Origin: Bacteroidota bacterium
Lineage (GTDB): Bacteria; Bacteroidota; Ignavibacteria; Ignavibacteriales; Ignavibacteriaceae
NCBI GenBank assembly: GCA_021824565.1
Contig: JAKAKL010000116.1
Location: forward strand, 1 to 64,000
DNA: 64,000 nucleotides
Direction: 5' to 3'
Shown: positions 1 through 9,875 of the stretch, piece by piece
Numbering within the stretch: the first letter of the stretch is position 1
Layout of the letters: each line of letters opens with the position of its first letter
The notes under the pieces: model-generated
What the model was told of the DNA's origin: nothing
Databases searched by the model: none
The model's input: the letters and a program-made list of their open reading frames with translations, nothing else
Translations under genes and position numbers: made by a program

Positions 1-52
1 GCCGAACAGCTAAGACTTAATTACTGGAAAGAAAAAAATCAAGCAGCTTAAT

Positions 53-994
53 TTATGAATGATTTTTTCCACAATCTTTTTTTATTAAAAGTATCTTTTC
101 CCTTGAAGCATTACAATTATCTCCAAGTATTTCATTATTTGATCCATCTTCTTGTTGATGATATCCACTTATACCTGAGGATTCTTTGTCATTCTGAAAT
201 TTTAAAGGAATTATTAATGAAACATTATGAGCATTTATTGTTGCTGTGGCAGTAATATTTACGTTTTTAATTTCATTACCTATTGAAGTAGTATATCCAC
301 TTGAATATGGAGAAGCTAACCCATCAATTCCAAACATTGTGTAGCTCGTTGCTTGTGTTGTAACTGATAAGTATGGGTCAGAACTAGTAAAATTTATTTG
401 AACATTGTTTATTGGTTTATTATTTCCATCTAAAACTTGTATTGATATTGGATAAGCATAATAATATGGTGTTCCGCCCAAAGATCCAATTACTTCATTA
501 GAATTAAAAGTCGATAAATTACCGCTCCAAACTATTATTCTAGGGGTACCACTTATTACTGTTATATAGTATTTGGGAGTATGCATATCTGGATTACTTG
601 GTACATTGTCCTTTTTTGTAGCCTCAGCCCAGACTGTATAGGTACCTTCCTGTGAGAAATTGTAACTAAAATTAAAATTTTGATCTGATGGATAAGAACT
701 ATTTATCTCTTGGTTTGGTTGGTCTGTTACACCACTTGGCGTGGTAATCTCCAACCATACATACCCAGAAACGAAATCGCTGCAAATTGTAGTGTTAACT
801 GTTATTGTTTGGGAACCAATATTAATAATATCAGGTGGGGATTGAAGGTTAATAGATGCTGTAATATTACTGCAACTGTTTTTATCAATAATTTGTGTAG
901 AACAACCCCCAAAATTACAAGCTAAAAGAATGATAAAAATAAAAACAATAAAAAAAGCATTCATAGAATAATTTTTGTACATAGCTATACCCAT
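53..994 (-). CDS. Putative lipoprotein with Ig-like domains
   Basis: N-terminal hydrophobic segment ending in LLAC lipobox; beta-rich Ig/bacterial-invasin-like sequence. Confidence 0.55.
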   Translation of the reverse strand: MGIAMYKNYSMNAFFIVFIFIILLACNFGGCSTQIIDKNSCSNITASINLQSPPDIINIGSQTITVNTTICSDFVSGYVWLEITTPSGVTDQPNQEINSSYPSDQNFNFSYNFSQEGTYTVWAEATKKDNVPSNPDMHTPKYYITVISGTPRIIVWSGNLSTFNSNEVIGSLGGTPYYYAYPISIQVLDGNNKPINNVQINFTSSDPYLSVTTQATSYTMFGIDGLASPYSSGYTTSIGNEIKNVNITATATINAHNVSLIIPLKFQNDKESSGISGYHQQEDGSNNEILGDNCNASREKILLIKKDCGKNHS

Positions 995-1119
995 ATTTTC
1001 GTTTTAGAAAGTTTTTAAATATTTTTCTTCCTAAGTAAAGTTTAAGCGTTACACCCTCATAATACAATAAGGGAATTCCCTTATTTTTTCTAAGGGAGTA
1101 TTTAAGGGAGATGTGTTTA

Positions 1120-1707
1120 CTAACATAAAATTTCTATTATATCATTTCGTCCTAATTTTATTTTTATATTTTGCTTGTGCACTTCCACTGTCTTAACGCT
1201 AATACAAAGCATATCTGCAATTTGCTTATTTTGTATCCCTGCTTCCGTAAGATTATAGATTTCTTTTTGCCGCTTTGTAAGAGTTTCTATTTTATTTCCC
1301 TCTTCTTTGGTAATCATTTCAATAACATTCTCGCAATAATATTTGCCGCCGTTATTAACAGTTATCATTGCTTCTCTTAATTTTTCTATGCCGGTCTTTT
1401 TGCTTACTATCCCCCGAGCTTCTCCGTGTATCAAAGTCTTAAGCTCACTTTTTTCAATTTTACTTGTGTAAATAATTTTATTTATTTCACTGCCAAGAAG
1501 ATCATTGGCTCTTTTTATTTCTTCATCGTACAGGCATCCGTCATTCACTACAACTACCTCATACTTTCTCTTGCCATCGGATAAATTGTTCAAGTCAGTA
1601 TAATCATTAAAGGATCGTTTGTAAAGAAACTCATAAATGCGGTTAAAACTGCGGGCTGCGCTGATAAAAATAACGCTCTTATTTTTTTCATAATAAAGTA
1701 CCTCCAT
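1120..1707 (-). CDS. LuxR-family transcriptional regulator with degenerate receiver-like N-terminus
   Basis: C-terminal LTKRQKEIYNLTEAGIQNKQIADMLCISVKTVEVHKQNIKIKLG is a LuxR/GerE HTH. Confidence 0.8.
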   Translation of the reverse strand: MEVLYYEKNKSVIFISAARSFNRIYEFLYKRSFNDYTDLNNLSDGKRKYEVVVVNDGCLYDEEIKRANDLLGSEINKIIYTSKIEKSELKTLIHGEARGIVSKKTGIEKLREAMITVNNGGKYYCENVIEMITKEEGNKIETLTKRQKEIYNLTEAGIQNKQIADMLCISVKTVEVHKQNIKIKLGRNDIIEILC

Positions 1708-1742
1708 TATAATAATGCTGCTTTATTCTTTTTGTAAAATGC

Positions 1743-1755
1743 GGGGGGGGGGGGG
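1743..1755. repeat. Homopolymeric G tract (13 G)
   Basis: Direct reading: gcGGGGGGGGGGGGGtaaat. Confidence 0.95.
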
Positions 1756-1975
1756 TAAATATGTTTAAGTACCCTTTTCTGCTTTCTTATTTTTATAACT
1801 TCCATTTCTCACCCAAAATAAAATTATTAGATAGTTCTAACTTCGGGAATTATTTTATCTAACGCAAAAGAAATTTTGAGAATAACTTAAAACTATTCCT
1901 CCAATTGCAAAACCATGCAATCTTTTTTTTAACCGGTTGTGTGAATTAATTAATCGTCAAGTTAATAAATTAAAA

Positions 1976-2006
1976 TTGAAAGCCCATCCGATTTTCTTTA
2001 TCTTTG
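1976..2006 (+). promoter_or_regulatory. Bacteroidota-type promoter upstream of pckG (TTG-N20-TATCTTTG)
   Basis: TTG at 1976-1978 and TATCTTTG (TAnnTTTG) at 1999-2006. Confidence 0.55.
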
Positions 2007-2162
2007 CACCGGTAAAAATCCATTTTGTCGCGGACGCTTCCGGCTCTTGCTTTTCAGATGGATACAACTTTTTTAATTAAACACTGTTTTAGAAACAGCA
2101 AGGATATTATAATCTTTTTTAGAATTATTAAAACTAAATAACTTACGAAAGGGTTATTTTTA

Positions 2163-3944
2163 ATGATAAGGAATAAAAAATTAATTGCCTGGGTTGAAGA
2201 AATGGCGGCGCTTTGCAAGCCCGATTCAATCTATTGGTGCAATGGCTCTGAAGATGAGTTTCAAAAATTAGCTGATGAATTGATAGCAAATGGTACTTTC
2301 ATAAAATTAAATGAATCAAAAAGACCAAACAGTTTTTACTGCCATTCCGACCCGGAAGATGTAGCCCGTGTTGAGAATAGAACTTTTATATGTTCGGTAA
2401 AAGAGGAAGATGCGGGACCGACAAACAACTGGGTTGATCCGAAAGAAATGAAAGATACTTTGACTAAAAAATTTGACGGATCGATGAAAGGAAGAACAAT
2501 GTACGTTATTCCTTACAGCATGGGTCCGATCGGATCGAAGATTTCCCAAATTGGAGTTGAGTTGACAGATTCCCGCTACGTGGTTTGTAATATGAAAATC
2601 ATGACCCGGATGGGGAAAGAAGTTTTGGACGCTCTTGGAGAAAATGATTTTGTTCATTGTCTTCATTCTGTAGGAGCGCCTTTAAAGCCGGGAGAAAAAG
2701 ATTCAACGTGGGCATGCAGCAAAGAAAAATATATTGTGCATTTCCCTGAAGAAAGACTGATCTGGTCATACGGCAGCGGATACGGCGGTAATGCTCTGCT
2801 TGGCAAGAAATGTTTTGCTTTAAGAATCGCTTCGAGCATGGCTCGCAATGAAGGCTGGCTTGCCGAACACATGCTGATTGTCGGTATTACTTCTCCCGAA
2901 GGAGTGAAGAAATATTTTGCAGCAGCTTTTCCAAGCGCATGCGGAAAAACTAATCTCGCAATGCTCACACCAACTCTTCCGGGATGGAAAGTTGAAACAG
3001 TCGGAGATGATATTGCATGGATGAAATTCGGAGAGGATGGAAGGCTGTATGCAATAAACCCCGAGGCAGGATTTTTCGGAGTAGCTCCGGGTACATCCAT
3101 GGAAACAAATCCAAATGCGCTGTTGTCTATGGATAAGAACTCCATCTTTACTAACACTGCGCTGACACCGGACGGAGATATTTGGTGGGAAGGATTGACG
3201 GACACAAAGCCGGAAAAATTAACCGACTGGCTTGGAAAAGAATGGACGCCAAAGTCAAAATCTAAAGCCGCACATCCAAACGCAAGATTTACAGCACCAT
3301 CCAAGCAATGCCCGGTAATGGATCCCGCGTGGGAAAGCCCGGTAGGAGTTCCAATTTCCGCGATATTATTTGGAGGAAGGCGCGCGAAAGTAGTTCCATT
3401 GGTTTATGAAGCATTAAGCTGGGAGCATGGAACTTTTATGGGTTCGATAGTATCTTCGGAAACAACGGCGGCAGCGACCGGCGATGTTGGAACAGTTCGG
3501 CACGACCCGTTCGCTATGCTTCCTTTCTGCGGATATAATATGGGCGACTATTTTGCACACTGGATCAGTATAGGTAAAAAATCTTCCTTGAATAAACTTC
3601 CGAAAATATTTTATGTTAATTGGTTTAGAAAAGACAATGAAGGAAATTTCTTATGGCCAGGCTACGGAGAAAATATCAGAGTACTAAAATGGATTTTTGA
3701 CCGTACGGAGGGGAAGGATTCTTCTGTTAAAACGCCGATTGGCTTTGTTCCTAAAAAAGAAGGAATCGATCTTGACGGTATGAATTTCAGGAAAGAAAAT
3801 CTGGATCAGCTTTTAAACGTTGACAGAGATGAATGGCTTAGAGAAGTAAAGAATATTAGGAATTATTATAAAATATTCGGAAATAAACTTCCAGCAGAAT
3901 TACGCAGCGAAGTCGACCAGCTTGAACAAAGACTTAACTCATAA
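2163..3944 (+). CDS. pckG: Phosphoenolpyruvate carboxykinase (GTP)
   Basis: [14 protein letters not shown]-loop-like kinase motif and full-length similarity to GTP-PEPCK. Confidence 0.95.
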   Translation: MIRNKKLIAWVEEMAALCKPDSIYWCNGSEDEFQKLADELIANGTFIKLNESKRPNSFYCHSDPEDVARVENRTFICSVKEEDAGPTNNWVDPKEMKDTLTKKFDGSMKGRTMYVIPYSMGPIGSKISQIGVELTDSRYVVCNMKIMTRMGKEVLDALGENDFVHCLHSVGAPLKPGEKDSTWACSKEKYIVHFPEERLIWSYGSGYGGNALLGKKCFALRIASSMARNEGWLAEHMLIVGITSPEGVKKYFAAAFPSACGKTNLAMLTPTLPGWKVETVGDDIAWMKFGEDGRLYAINPEAGFFGVAPGTSMETNPNALLSMDKNSIFTNTALTPDGDIWWEGLTDTKPEKLTDWLGKEWTPKSKSKAAHPNARFTAPSKQCPVMDPAWESPVGVPISAILFGGRRAKVVPLVYEALSWEHGTFMGSIVSSETTAAATGDVGTVRHDPFAMLPFCGYNMGDYFAHWISIGKKSSLNKLPKIFYVNWFRKDNEGNFLWPGYGENIRVLKWIFDRTEGKDSSVKTPIGFVPKKEGIDLDGMNFRKENLDQLLNVDRDEWLREVKNIRNYYKIFGNKLPAELRSEVDQLEQRLNS

Positions 3945-3968
3945 ATCCGCGTACATTTTATTGACAGG

Positions 3969-4005
3969 ACCATTGCTTTTTGTTTAAATAACAATCAGCA
4001 ATGGT
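3969..4005 (+). terminator. Stem-loop 3' of pckG
   Basis: ACCATTGCT...AGCAATGGT perfect 9-bp arms, 19-nt loop; no clear T-run. Confidence 0.35.
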
Positions 4006-4246
4006 TCCGGTCTGAAAATCTGGCCGAAATGATACACTTTATCACTAAATTTTCCTGTGATGCTTAATAATTCTTTCCTAAACTTAATGTTCTTCCCTAC
4101 TTTTTCTTTTTATAATGCCTAAATTTTTAGATATTTAAGCAGTGGAGAAGATTTTAGCCGGATAATTTTTCAGAAAGGCAGCACTAATAAATCTTTAGCA
4201 TTATAATTGATATTGGAACAAAGATTATAATAATATTTTTCATTTT

Positions 4247-7200
4247 ATGGGAAAAATTACTGAAGAACTTAAAATATTGAACCGCGACGAATTTATTTCA
4301 AAGTTCCTCGTTCAGGCGCCTATTGGCATCTTGACTTTCAATAAAGATTGGAAAGTTGATTTCGCCAACGAGAATTTTTTTAAATACGCGCTGCTTTATA
4401 AATTCGAGCATGATTCGGTTCTTGGTCAAAATATTTTGGAACTTGATTTATTCCCCGGCATTGATATAAAAAATGATCTGAAGATTCTACACGAAAAACT
4501 TTCATTTGAAAAAGAAATCAAATCGATAAAAACACTTGACCGCAAACAGCTTTCCGTAATCATTAAAGCTTACCCGATATTTCACAACGATATTTTCTTC
4601 GGCGGCATTTTAATAATAGAAGATATAAAATTCAGCCTGGACAAAACTACCGATCTTAGGTTTGAGCATATTGAAAATGTCGTAAATAATATCAGCGATT
4701 TTATTTTTATCTGCGATACCGATGGAAGGATAAAATATTCTTACGGGAAAAAGATTAATAGACTGATTGATGAAGGGAAAATTTTTGAGAACAGCAAGGT
4801 TGGTTCTCTGTTCACGAAAGATTTTAACGACAAGTTTGAAGAAGCATATAAGAAATCAACAACTGAAAACAAGCCGGTTAAATTTAAAGCTGAGATAAAT
4901 ATTCAAAATGAAATATTTATCTACCAATGCTTGATAGAGCCGCAGCTAAATTGGCGCGGACAGATCCGTTTCATGTTCGTTTTCTTTTTTGATATTACCG
5001 AGCTAGAAAGCGATACCAATATCCTTTCAAATAAAATTTCAGAGCTAAAGCAATACCAGCTAATTGCTGAAACAATTACGGATGCTGTATTCGCAATTGA
5101 CAATGAAGGCAAAATTCTTTTCTGGAATAAAACTTCGGAAATACTTTTCGGTTATTCACGGAGCGAGGTCTATGGAAAATTCCTGGGCAAGATTCTCGAC
5201 GTGTTTGATCAAAAATATTTTAATGAGCTGAAAGAAGAACTAAAAGTCTCAGGGTTCTGGAAAGTCAATCTAACAGTTTACAAAAAGAACGGTCAGAAGG
5301 AAATTGTCGAAGCAAAGTTTTCGATTCCTCCGGAAGAAGGCGATATGATAATCGTACTTTGTTCCGACATGACGGAAAGAACTATTGCCGAGCAGCAGCT
5401 TCGCGCTTCAGAAGAAAAGTACAGATCAATTGTAGAATCTTCTTCCGATCTTATTTGCAGCATGGATGCAAGCGGGAAAATTATCTTTGCTAATTCAAAA
5501 TTCTGCGACCTGCTAAAATTTACTTCCGACGAGATTTCTGCAAAGAACATTAAAGATATTATCGAGCAGGATTTTGTACGCGAAAAAAATTTTGACCCAA
5601 AAGAAAATATTTCCTCGCTTGAAATACCTTTCGTCTCAAAGACCGGCGAAAAGATTTATCTAAGCGGCGCTTTCTCATATGTGCATCAGAATAATCTGAT
5701 CAAATCAATAAACGTTTCATTCAAGAATGTTTCGTTGGAAAAAGACATCCACAGGAAGCTGAATACTTTTATGTCGGCTTATCATGCTTTCCAGGACGGA
5801 ATGGCAGTTATGGACGGCACTAAAATAATTCTGGCAAACAATTCCTTCGCTCAAATTTTCGGATATAAAAACGACAAGGAAATTTTAGAAAAAAATATTC
5901 TGGATTTTATTTCCGATGCGGACGTAAAAAAAATCAGTGGATACTTTGATCTAATAAACAATAAAAAAGATTTCCCTTCCCGCTTTGATTTTCTCGGTAA
6001 GAAGAAAGACAGCGGGCTCTTTTATGCTGAAGCAACTGTCGGAACTTTCGAAAATGAAGGAAAAAATTACGCCGTCCTTACTTTCAGAGATATAAGCGAA
6101 AGGAAAAGAGCGCAGCAAATAATAAAAGAATCCGAAGAAAAATACCGCAGCATTACCGAAAATATCGACGACTTCCTTTTCACTTACGAAAAAATAGACC
6201 GTGTTATCCGTCCTGTATTTTACACTTCATCAGTAGAAAAAATAACGGGCTATACTCAATCGGATTTCCTTGGCGATTCCAGGCTCTTTATTAAAATTAT
6301 TTACCCAGACGATTTCAGCAAAATAAAATTGAAGCTGAAGAATTTTATTTCAAGCAAAATCCAGCTTTCGGGCGAGTTTGAATTTCGTATTATAAACAAG
6401 CATGGAAACATAGTTTGGGTGAGAACAAAACTTAATTTGATCCGGGATAATGCCGGCAAAGTGCAAAAGATATACGGACTCGTAAGCGATGTTACGCTTC
6501 GCAAAAAAGCTGAAGAGGAATTGCAGAAGTCAACGGAAAACCTTGTTAAGCTGAACGAAACAAAAGACAGATTTATCTCCATTATTTCGCACGACCTTCG
6601 CACTCCATTTAGTTCAATACTCGGATTTACGGATTTGCTTTTAAGCGACAGTGAATTAAGTCCTACCGAAAGAAGACAATATGTCGAGTTCATCCAGGAA
6701 TCTTCCAAGTCGATGCTGTCACTTGTAAATTCTTTGCTAGACTGGACGCGTCTCCAGACCGGCAGGATAAGATTTGAGCCGGATAGAGTTGAAGCATTCA
6801 AGATAATTGAAAAATCTTTTAATGCTCTTTCAGGTGTCGCTTTTCAAAAGAATATTTCTCTCGTTTCAACTGTTGCAGAAGATGTTTTTGTTTTTGTTGA
6901 TCAAGATTTGATATTTCAAGTTTTTAATAATCTGATTTCAAACGCGATAAAATTTACACACGAGGATGGAACTATAAGAATATCCTGCGCTCCGACATCA
7001 AGAGCAAGATTTATTGAGTTTTCGGTTAAAGATAATGGAGTCGGAATAAAGCCTGAAAATCTTAAAAAATTATTTACTGTAGACACAAAATTTACTTCCG
7101 AAGGAACTGCCGGCGAAAAAGGAACCGGGCTTGGCTTGTCTCTAGTAAAAGAAATTGTAGAAAAACACGGCGGTACGATTTGGGTAGAAAGCGAAGTAGA

Positions 7201-7621
7201 TGAAGGTTCGGATTTCAAATTTACATTACCAATCGGCTCTGCAAATATCCTTCTAGTCGATGACAGCAAAACCGACCGGCTGCTTTATTCAAAGATCATA
7301 AAAAATATTTCTCCTGATTATAATATCGATGTCGCATCGAACGGACAGGAAGCTCTTGAAATGATAATGAAGCATTCGCCCGCTCTGGTTATTACAGATC
7401 ATTTGATGCCCGTAATGAACGGATATAATTTTGTTATTGAGTTAAAAAAGTCCGATCTAAAAGGAAAGCCGCCGGTGATAATTCTCAGCAGCGACATTGA
7501 CCGCCACGCAATCCAGGATTATAATGATCTTGGCATCGAATATGTCTTTCATAAGCCGGTAAACTTAAGCAACTTCAAACAAGCTGTTGAAAAATCTCTT
7601 AAGAAAGGATTACTAAGTTAG
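4247..7621 (+). CDS. Multi-PAS hybrid sensor histidine kinase with C-terminal receiver
   Basis: Several PAS/PAC segments, FISIISHDLRTPFSSILGF H-box, GTGLGLSLVKEIVEKHGG G-box, receiver ILLVDDSKTDR...VITDHLMPVMNG. Confidence 0.9.
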   Translation: MGKITEELKILNRDEFISKFLVQAPIGILTFNKDWKVDFANENFFKYALLYKFEHDSVLGQNILELDLFPGIDIKNDLKILHEKLSFEKEIKSIKTLDRKQLSVIIKAYPIFHNDIFFGGILIIEDIKFSLDKTTDLRFEHIENVVNNISDFIFICDTDGRIKYSYGKKINRLIDEGKIFENSKVGSLFTKDFNDKFEEAYKKSTTENKPVKFKAEINIQNEIFIYQCLIEPQLNWRGQIRFMFVFFFDITELESDTNILSNKISELKQYQLIAETITDAVFAIDNEGKILFWNKTSEILFGYSRSEVYGKFLGKILDVFDQKYFNELKEELKVSGFWKVNLTVYKKNGQKEIVEAKFSIPPEEGDMIIVLCSDMTERTIAEQQLRASEEKYRSIVESSSDLICSMDASGKIIFANSKFCDLLKFTSDEISAKNIKDIIEQDFVREKNFDPKENISSLEIPFVSKTGEKIYLSGAFSYVHQNNLIKSINVSFKNVSLEKDIHRKLNTFMSAYHAFQDGMAVMDGTKIILANNSFAQIFGYKNDKEILEKNILDFISDADVKKISGYFDLINNKKDFPSRFDFLGKKKDSGLFYAEATVGTFENEGKNYAVLTFRDISERKRAQQIIKESEEKYRSITENIDDFLFTYEKIDRVIRPVFYTSSVEKITGYTQSDFLGDSRLFIKIIYPDDFSKIKLKLKNFISSKIQLSGEFEFRIINKHGNIVWVRTKLNLIRDNAGKVQKIYGLVSDVTLRKKAEEELQKSTENLVKLNETKDRFISIISHDLRTPFSSILGFTDLLLSDSELSPTERRQYVEFIQESSKSMLSLVNSLLDWTRLQTGRIRFEPDRVEAFKIIEKSFNALSGVAFQKNISLVSTVAEDVFVFVDQDLIFQVFNNLISNAIKFTHEDGTIRISCAPTSRARFIEFSVKDNGVGIKPENLKKLFTVDTKFTSEGTAGEKGTGLGLSLVKEIVEKHGGTIWVESEVDEGSDFKFTLPIGSANILLVDDSKTDRLLYSKIIKNISPDYNIDVASNGQEALEMIMKHSPALVITDHLMPVMNGYNFVIELKKSDLKGKPPVIILSSDIDRHAIQDYNDLGIEYVFHKPVNLSNFKQAVEKSLKKGLLS

Positions 7622-7677
7622 TAAAATGATTTTACTGCAAAAGGAAAAGACATAATTATTTTTATTTGACGACAGTT

Positions 7678-8079
7678 TTACATTAAGTAACCATCAAGCT
7701 TTTCAATAAGTTCCTCAATGGCAACGGGCTTATTCATAATTTCATCGCATTTAATCCAGTCTTTTTCCTCCTCTGTTGTAGTGCCGAATTTAAAACCGGT
7801 ATTAAATGTCGTTGAAGTTAGTATAATTACAGGAATATTTTTTCCGAAATTATCTTTTTTTATTCTATAGCTTAAAACAAAACCTGAATCATATTCTTCC
7901 ATCATTAGACCAATTAAAGCCGCGTCCGGTTTTTCCGCTTTAAAAACATTCCATCCATCCTCGCCATTTTCAGCAGTAAAAACAATATAACCTTTATTTT
8001 CTAATTGAATTTTTGTTTGCTCCAAAAGATCGATGTCGTTATCAACTAGCAGTATTTTTTTCTTTTCCTCAATATTCAT
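7678..8079 (-). CDS. Receiver-domain protein co-oriented with the hydrogenase operon; phospho-acceptor Asp replaced
   Basis: CheY-like KILLVDNDIDLLE...ALIGLMMEEYDSGF...VIILTS...NKPV. Confidence 0.85.
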   Translation of the reverse strand: MNIEEKKKILLVDNDIDLLEQTKIQLENKGYIVFTAENGEDGWNVFKAEKPDAALIGLMMEEYDSGFVLSYRIKKDNFGKNIPVIILTSTTFNTGFKFGTTTEEEKDWIKCDEIMNKPVAIEELIEKLDGYLM

Positions 8080-8093
8080 TTTACCGGCTCAAT

Positions 8094-9875
8094 TCAAATT
8101 TGAGTTTTTCTTTTAATTTTTCTATCAAAATATTTTGTATGCAGAATTTCATGAGCACAATAAGAATTGGGCTCGGTAAAAAATTCTTCATATAAAATTT
8201 TTACAGATTCATTCTCGTGCGATCTTCTATACGTCATATTGCTGTCTATTTGATAAAGCGCTTTCATTCGTTTCTGAATTTTATCATTTTTCTGGTGAAT
8301 AGGCTGTCCACCCCCGTTTACACATCCCCCGGGGCAGGTCATTACTTCTATAAAATGATATTTGGATGTTCCATTCTGAATGTCATCTATAATTGGTTTT
8401 ATATTTCCTATTCCATTCACGACAGCAAAATTTAATTCCATGTCGCTAATCTTAATCGAAATCTCTTTTATATTTTTATCGCCTCTAACCGGTTCAAGCT
8501 CAAGAGTTTCTAATTCTTTGCCGGTCAATTTATAATAAGCAGTTCTCAATGCCGCTTCCATTACGCCGCCGCTCGTACCAAATATTGCTGCAGCGCCGGT
8601 GGACTCACCCAAAGGATCGTCAAAATTGTCTTCCGGCAAATCATTAAATTCAATTCCCGCAAGCTTAAAAAATCTTGTAAGTTCTCTTGTGGTTAATACT
8701 GCATCTACATCTGCATAACTTTCTTCTTTCAATTCGCTTCTGCTCGATTCATATTTTTTAACGGTGCACGGCATTATTGAAACTACGAAAATATCTTTGG
8801 GATCAATTTCCATTTTTTTTGCATAATAAGTTTTTAGCACTGCTCCTTCCATTTCATGCGGCGATTTGCAGGTCGAAATATGCTCAAGGATTTCCGGTTT
8901 ATTATGCTCGGCATATTTTACCCAGCCGGGGCAGCAGCTTGTAAACATAGGCAGCTTTCCATTATTATTTATTCTATGGATTAACTCGGTTGCCTCTTCC
9001 ATAATTGTTAAATCAGCGGAGAAGTTAGTATCGAATACTTTATTAAATCCTAAACGCCTTAACCCTGTTATTAATTTACCTGTTACTTCTGTTCCCGGAG
9101 GCATATTATATTCTTCTCCCAAAGTTGCGCGCACTGCCGGAGCTATTTGAACTACAGTGAATTTCCTTTTGTCGTTCAAAGCAGCAGCAACTTCTTTCAT
9201 AGAGCTTTTTTCACGCAGCGCTGCTGTTGGACAAACTAAAATACACTGCCCGCACAAAATGCAGTCGCTGATATTAATTCCCTTATTATATGGAGTTGTA
9301 ACGGTGCTTAAAAAGCCGCGCTTTGTAAAATCTATTGCGCCTACCTTTTGTACTTCATGACATACGCGCACGCATCTTCCGCACAAAATACATTTTGCCG
9401 GATCTCTTTCGATTGATGCGCTTGAAATATCTATTGCATGATCTTTTTTTTCGCCTACATATCTATGTTCTCTCACACTGTATTTGTCGGATAAATCCTG
9501 CAGCTCGCAATTTTTATTTCTAACACAGACCAAACAGTCCTGAGGATGGTTCTCCACAAGAAGCTCAACTATCGTTTTTCTTGCGCGTCTTACGCGTGCA
9601 GAATTTGTTTCGACAGACATACCTTTAAAAACCGGATATGCACATGACGGAACTAAATTTCTTTGTCCTTCAACTTCTACAACACAAATTCTGCATGCTC
9701 CCGTTGGTGTTAAATCTTTTAGATGACACAACGTGGGAATATGAATTCCAACTGACTTCGCCGCGTCAAGAACCGACATTCCTTCTTCTGCTTTTATTGC
9801 GACATTATTTATTTTTAACTGAATCATCTTTTCAGAATTTCCTTTTAAAACTTTAATTGACATTGATAGCTTCAA
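8094..9875 (-). CDS. hndD: [FeFe]-hydrogenase catalytic subunit (HndD/HydA-like); start may be internal at 9827
   Basis: H-cluster motifs FTSCCPGWVKY, IMPCTVKKYE, MTCPGGCVNGGGQP; N-terminal 2Fe-2S and 4Fe-4S domains. Confidence 0.92.
   Translation of the reverse strand: MKLSMSIKVLKGNSEKMIQLKINNVAIKAEEGMSVLDAAKSVGIHIPTLCHLKDLTPTGACRICVVEVEGQRNLVPSCAYPVFKGMSVETNSARVRRARKTIVELLVENHPQDCLVCVRNKNCELQDLSDKYSVREHRYVGEKKDHAIDISSASIERDPAKCILCGRCVRVCHEVQKVGAIDFTKRGFLSTVTTPYNKGINISDCILCGQCILVCPTAALREKSSMKEVAAALNDKRKFTVVQIAPAVRATLGEEYNMPPGTEVTGKLITGLRRLGFNKVFDTNFSADLTIMEEATELIHRINNNGKLPMFTSCCPGWVKYAEHNKPEILEHISTCKSPHEMEGAVLKTYYAKKMEIDPKDIFVVSIMPCTVKKYESSRSELKEESYADVDAVLTTRELTRFFKLAGIEFNDLPEDNFDDPLGESTGAAAIFGTSGGVMEAALRTAYYKLTGKELETLELEPVRGDKNIKEISIKISDMELNFAVVNGIGNIKPIIDDIQNGTSKYHFIEVMTCPGGCVNGGGQPIHQKNDKIQKRMKALYQIDSNMTYRRSHENESVKILYEEFFTEPNSYCAHEILHTKYFDRKIKRKTQI

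Noticed and set aside
2316-3304. Antisense ORFs inside pckG (2316-2666, 2663-3304) and similar shadow ORFs elsewhere (for example 4921-5112, 6301-6801, 9157-9360, 22818-23036, 38846-39196, 52103-52516)
   Set aside because: They lie opposite strongly conserved genes and have no plausible protein features; typical codon-bias shadow ORFs.
7620-7636. AGTAAAA-tga-TTTTACT hairpin between the hybrid kinase and the receiver gene as a terminator
   Set aside because: Weak A/T-only stem overlapping the stop codon and no T-tract.
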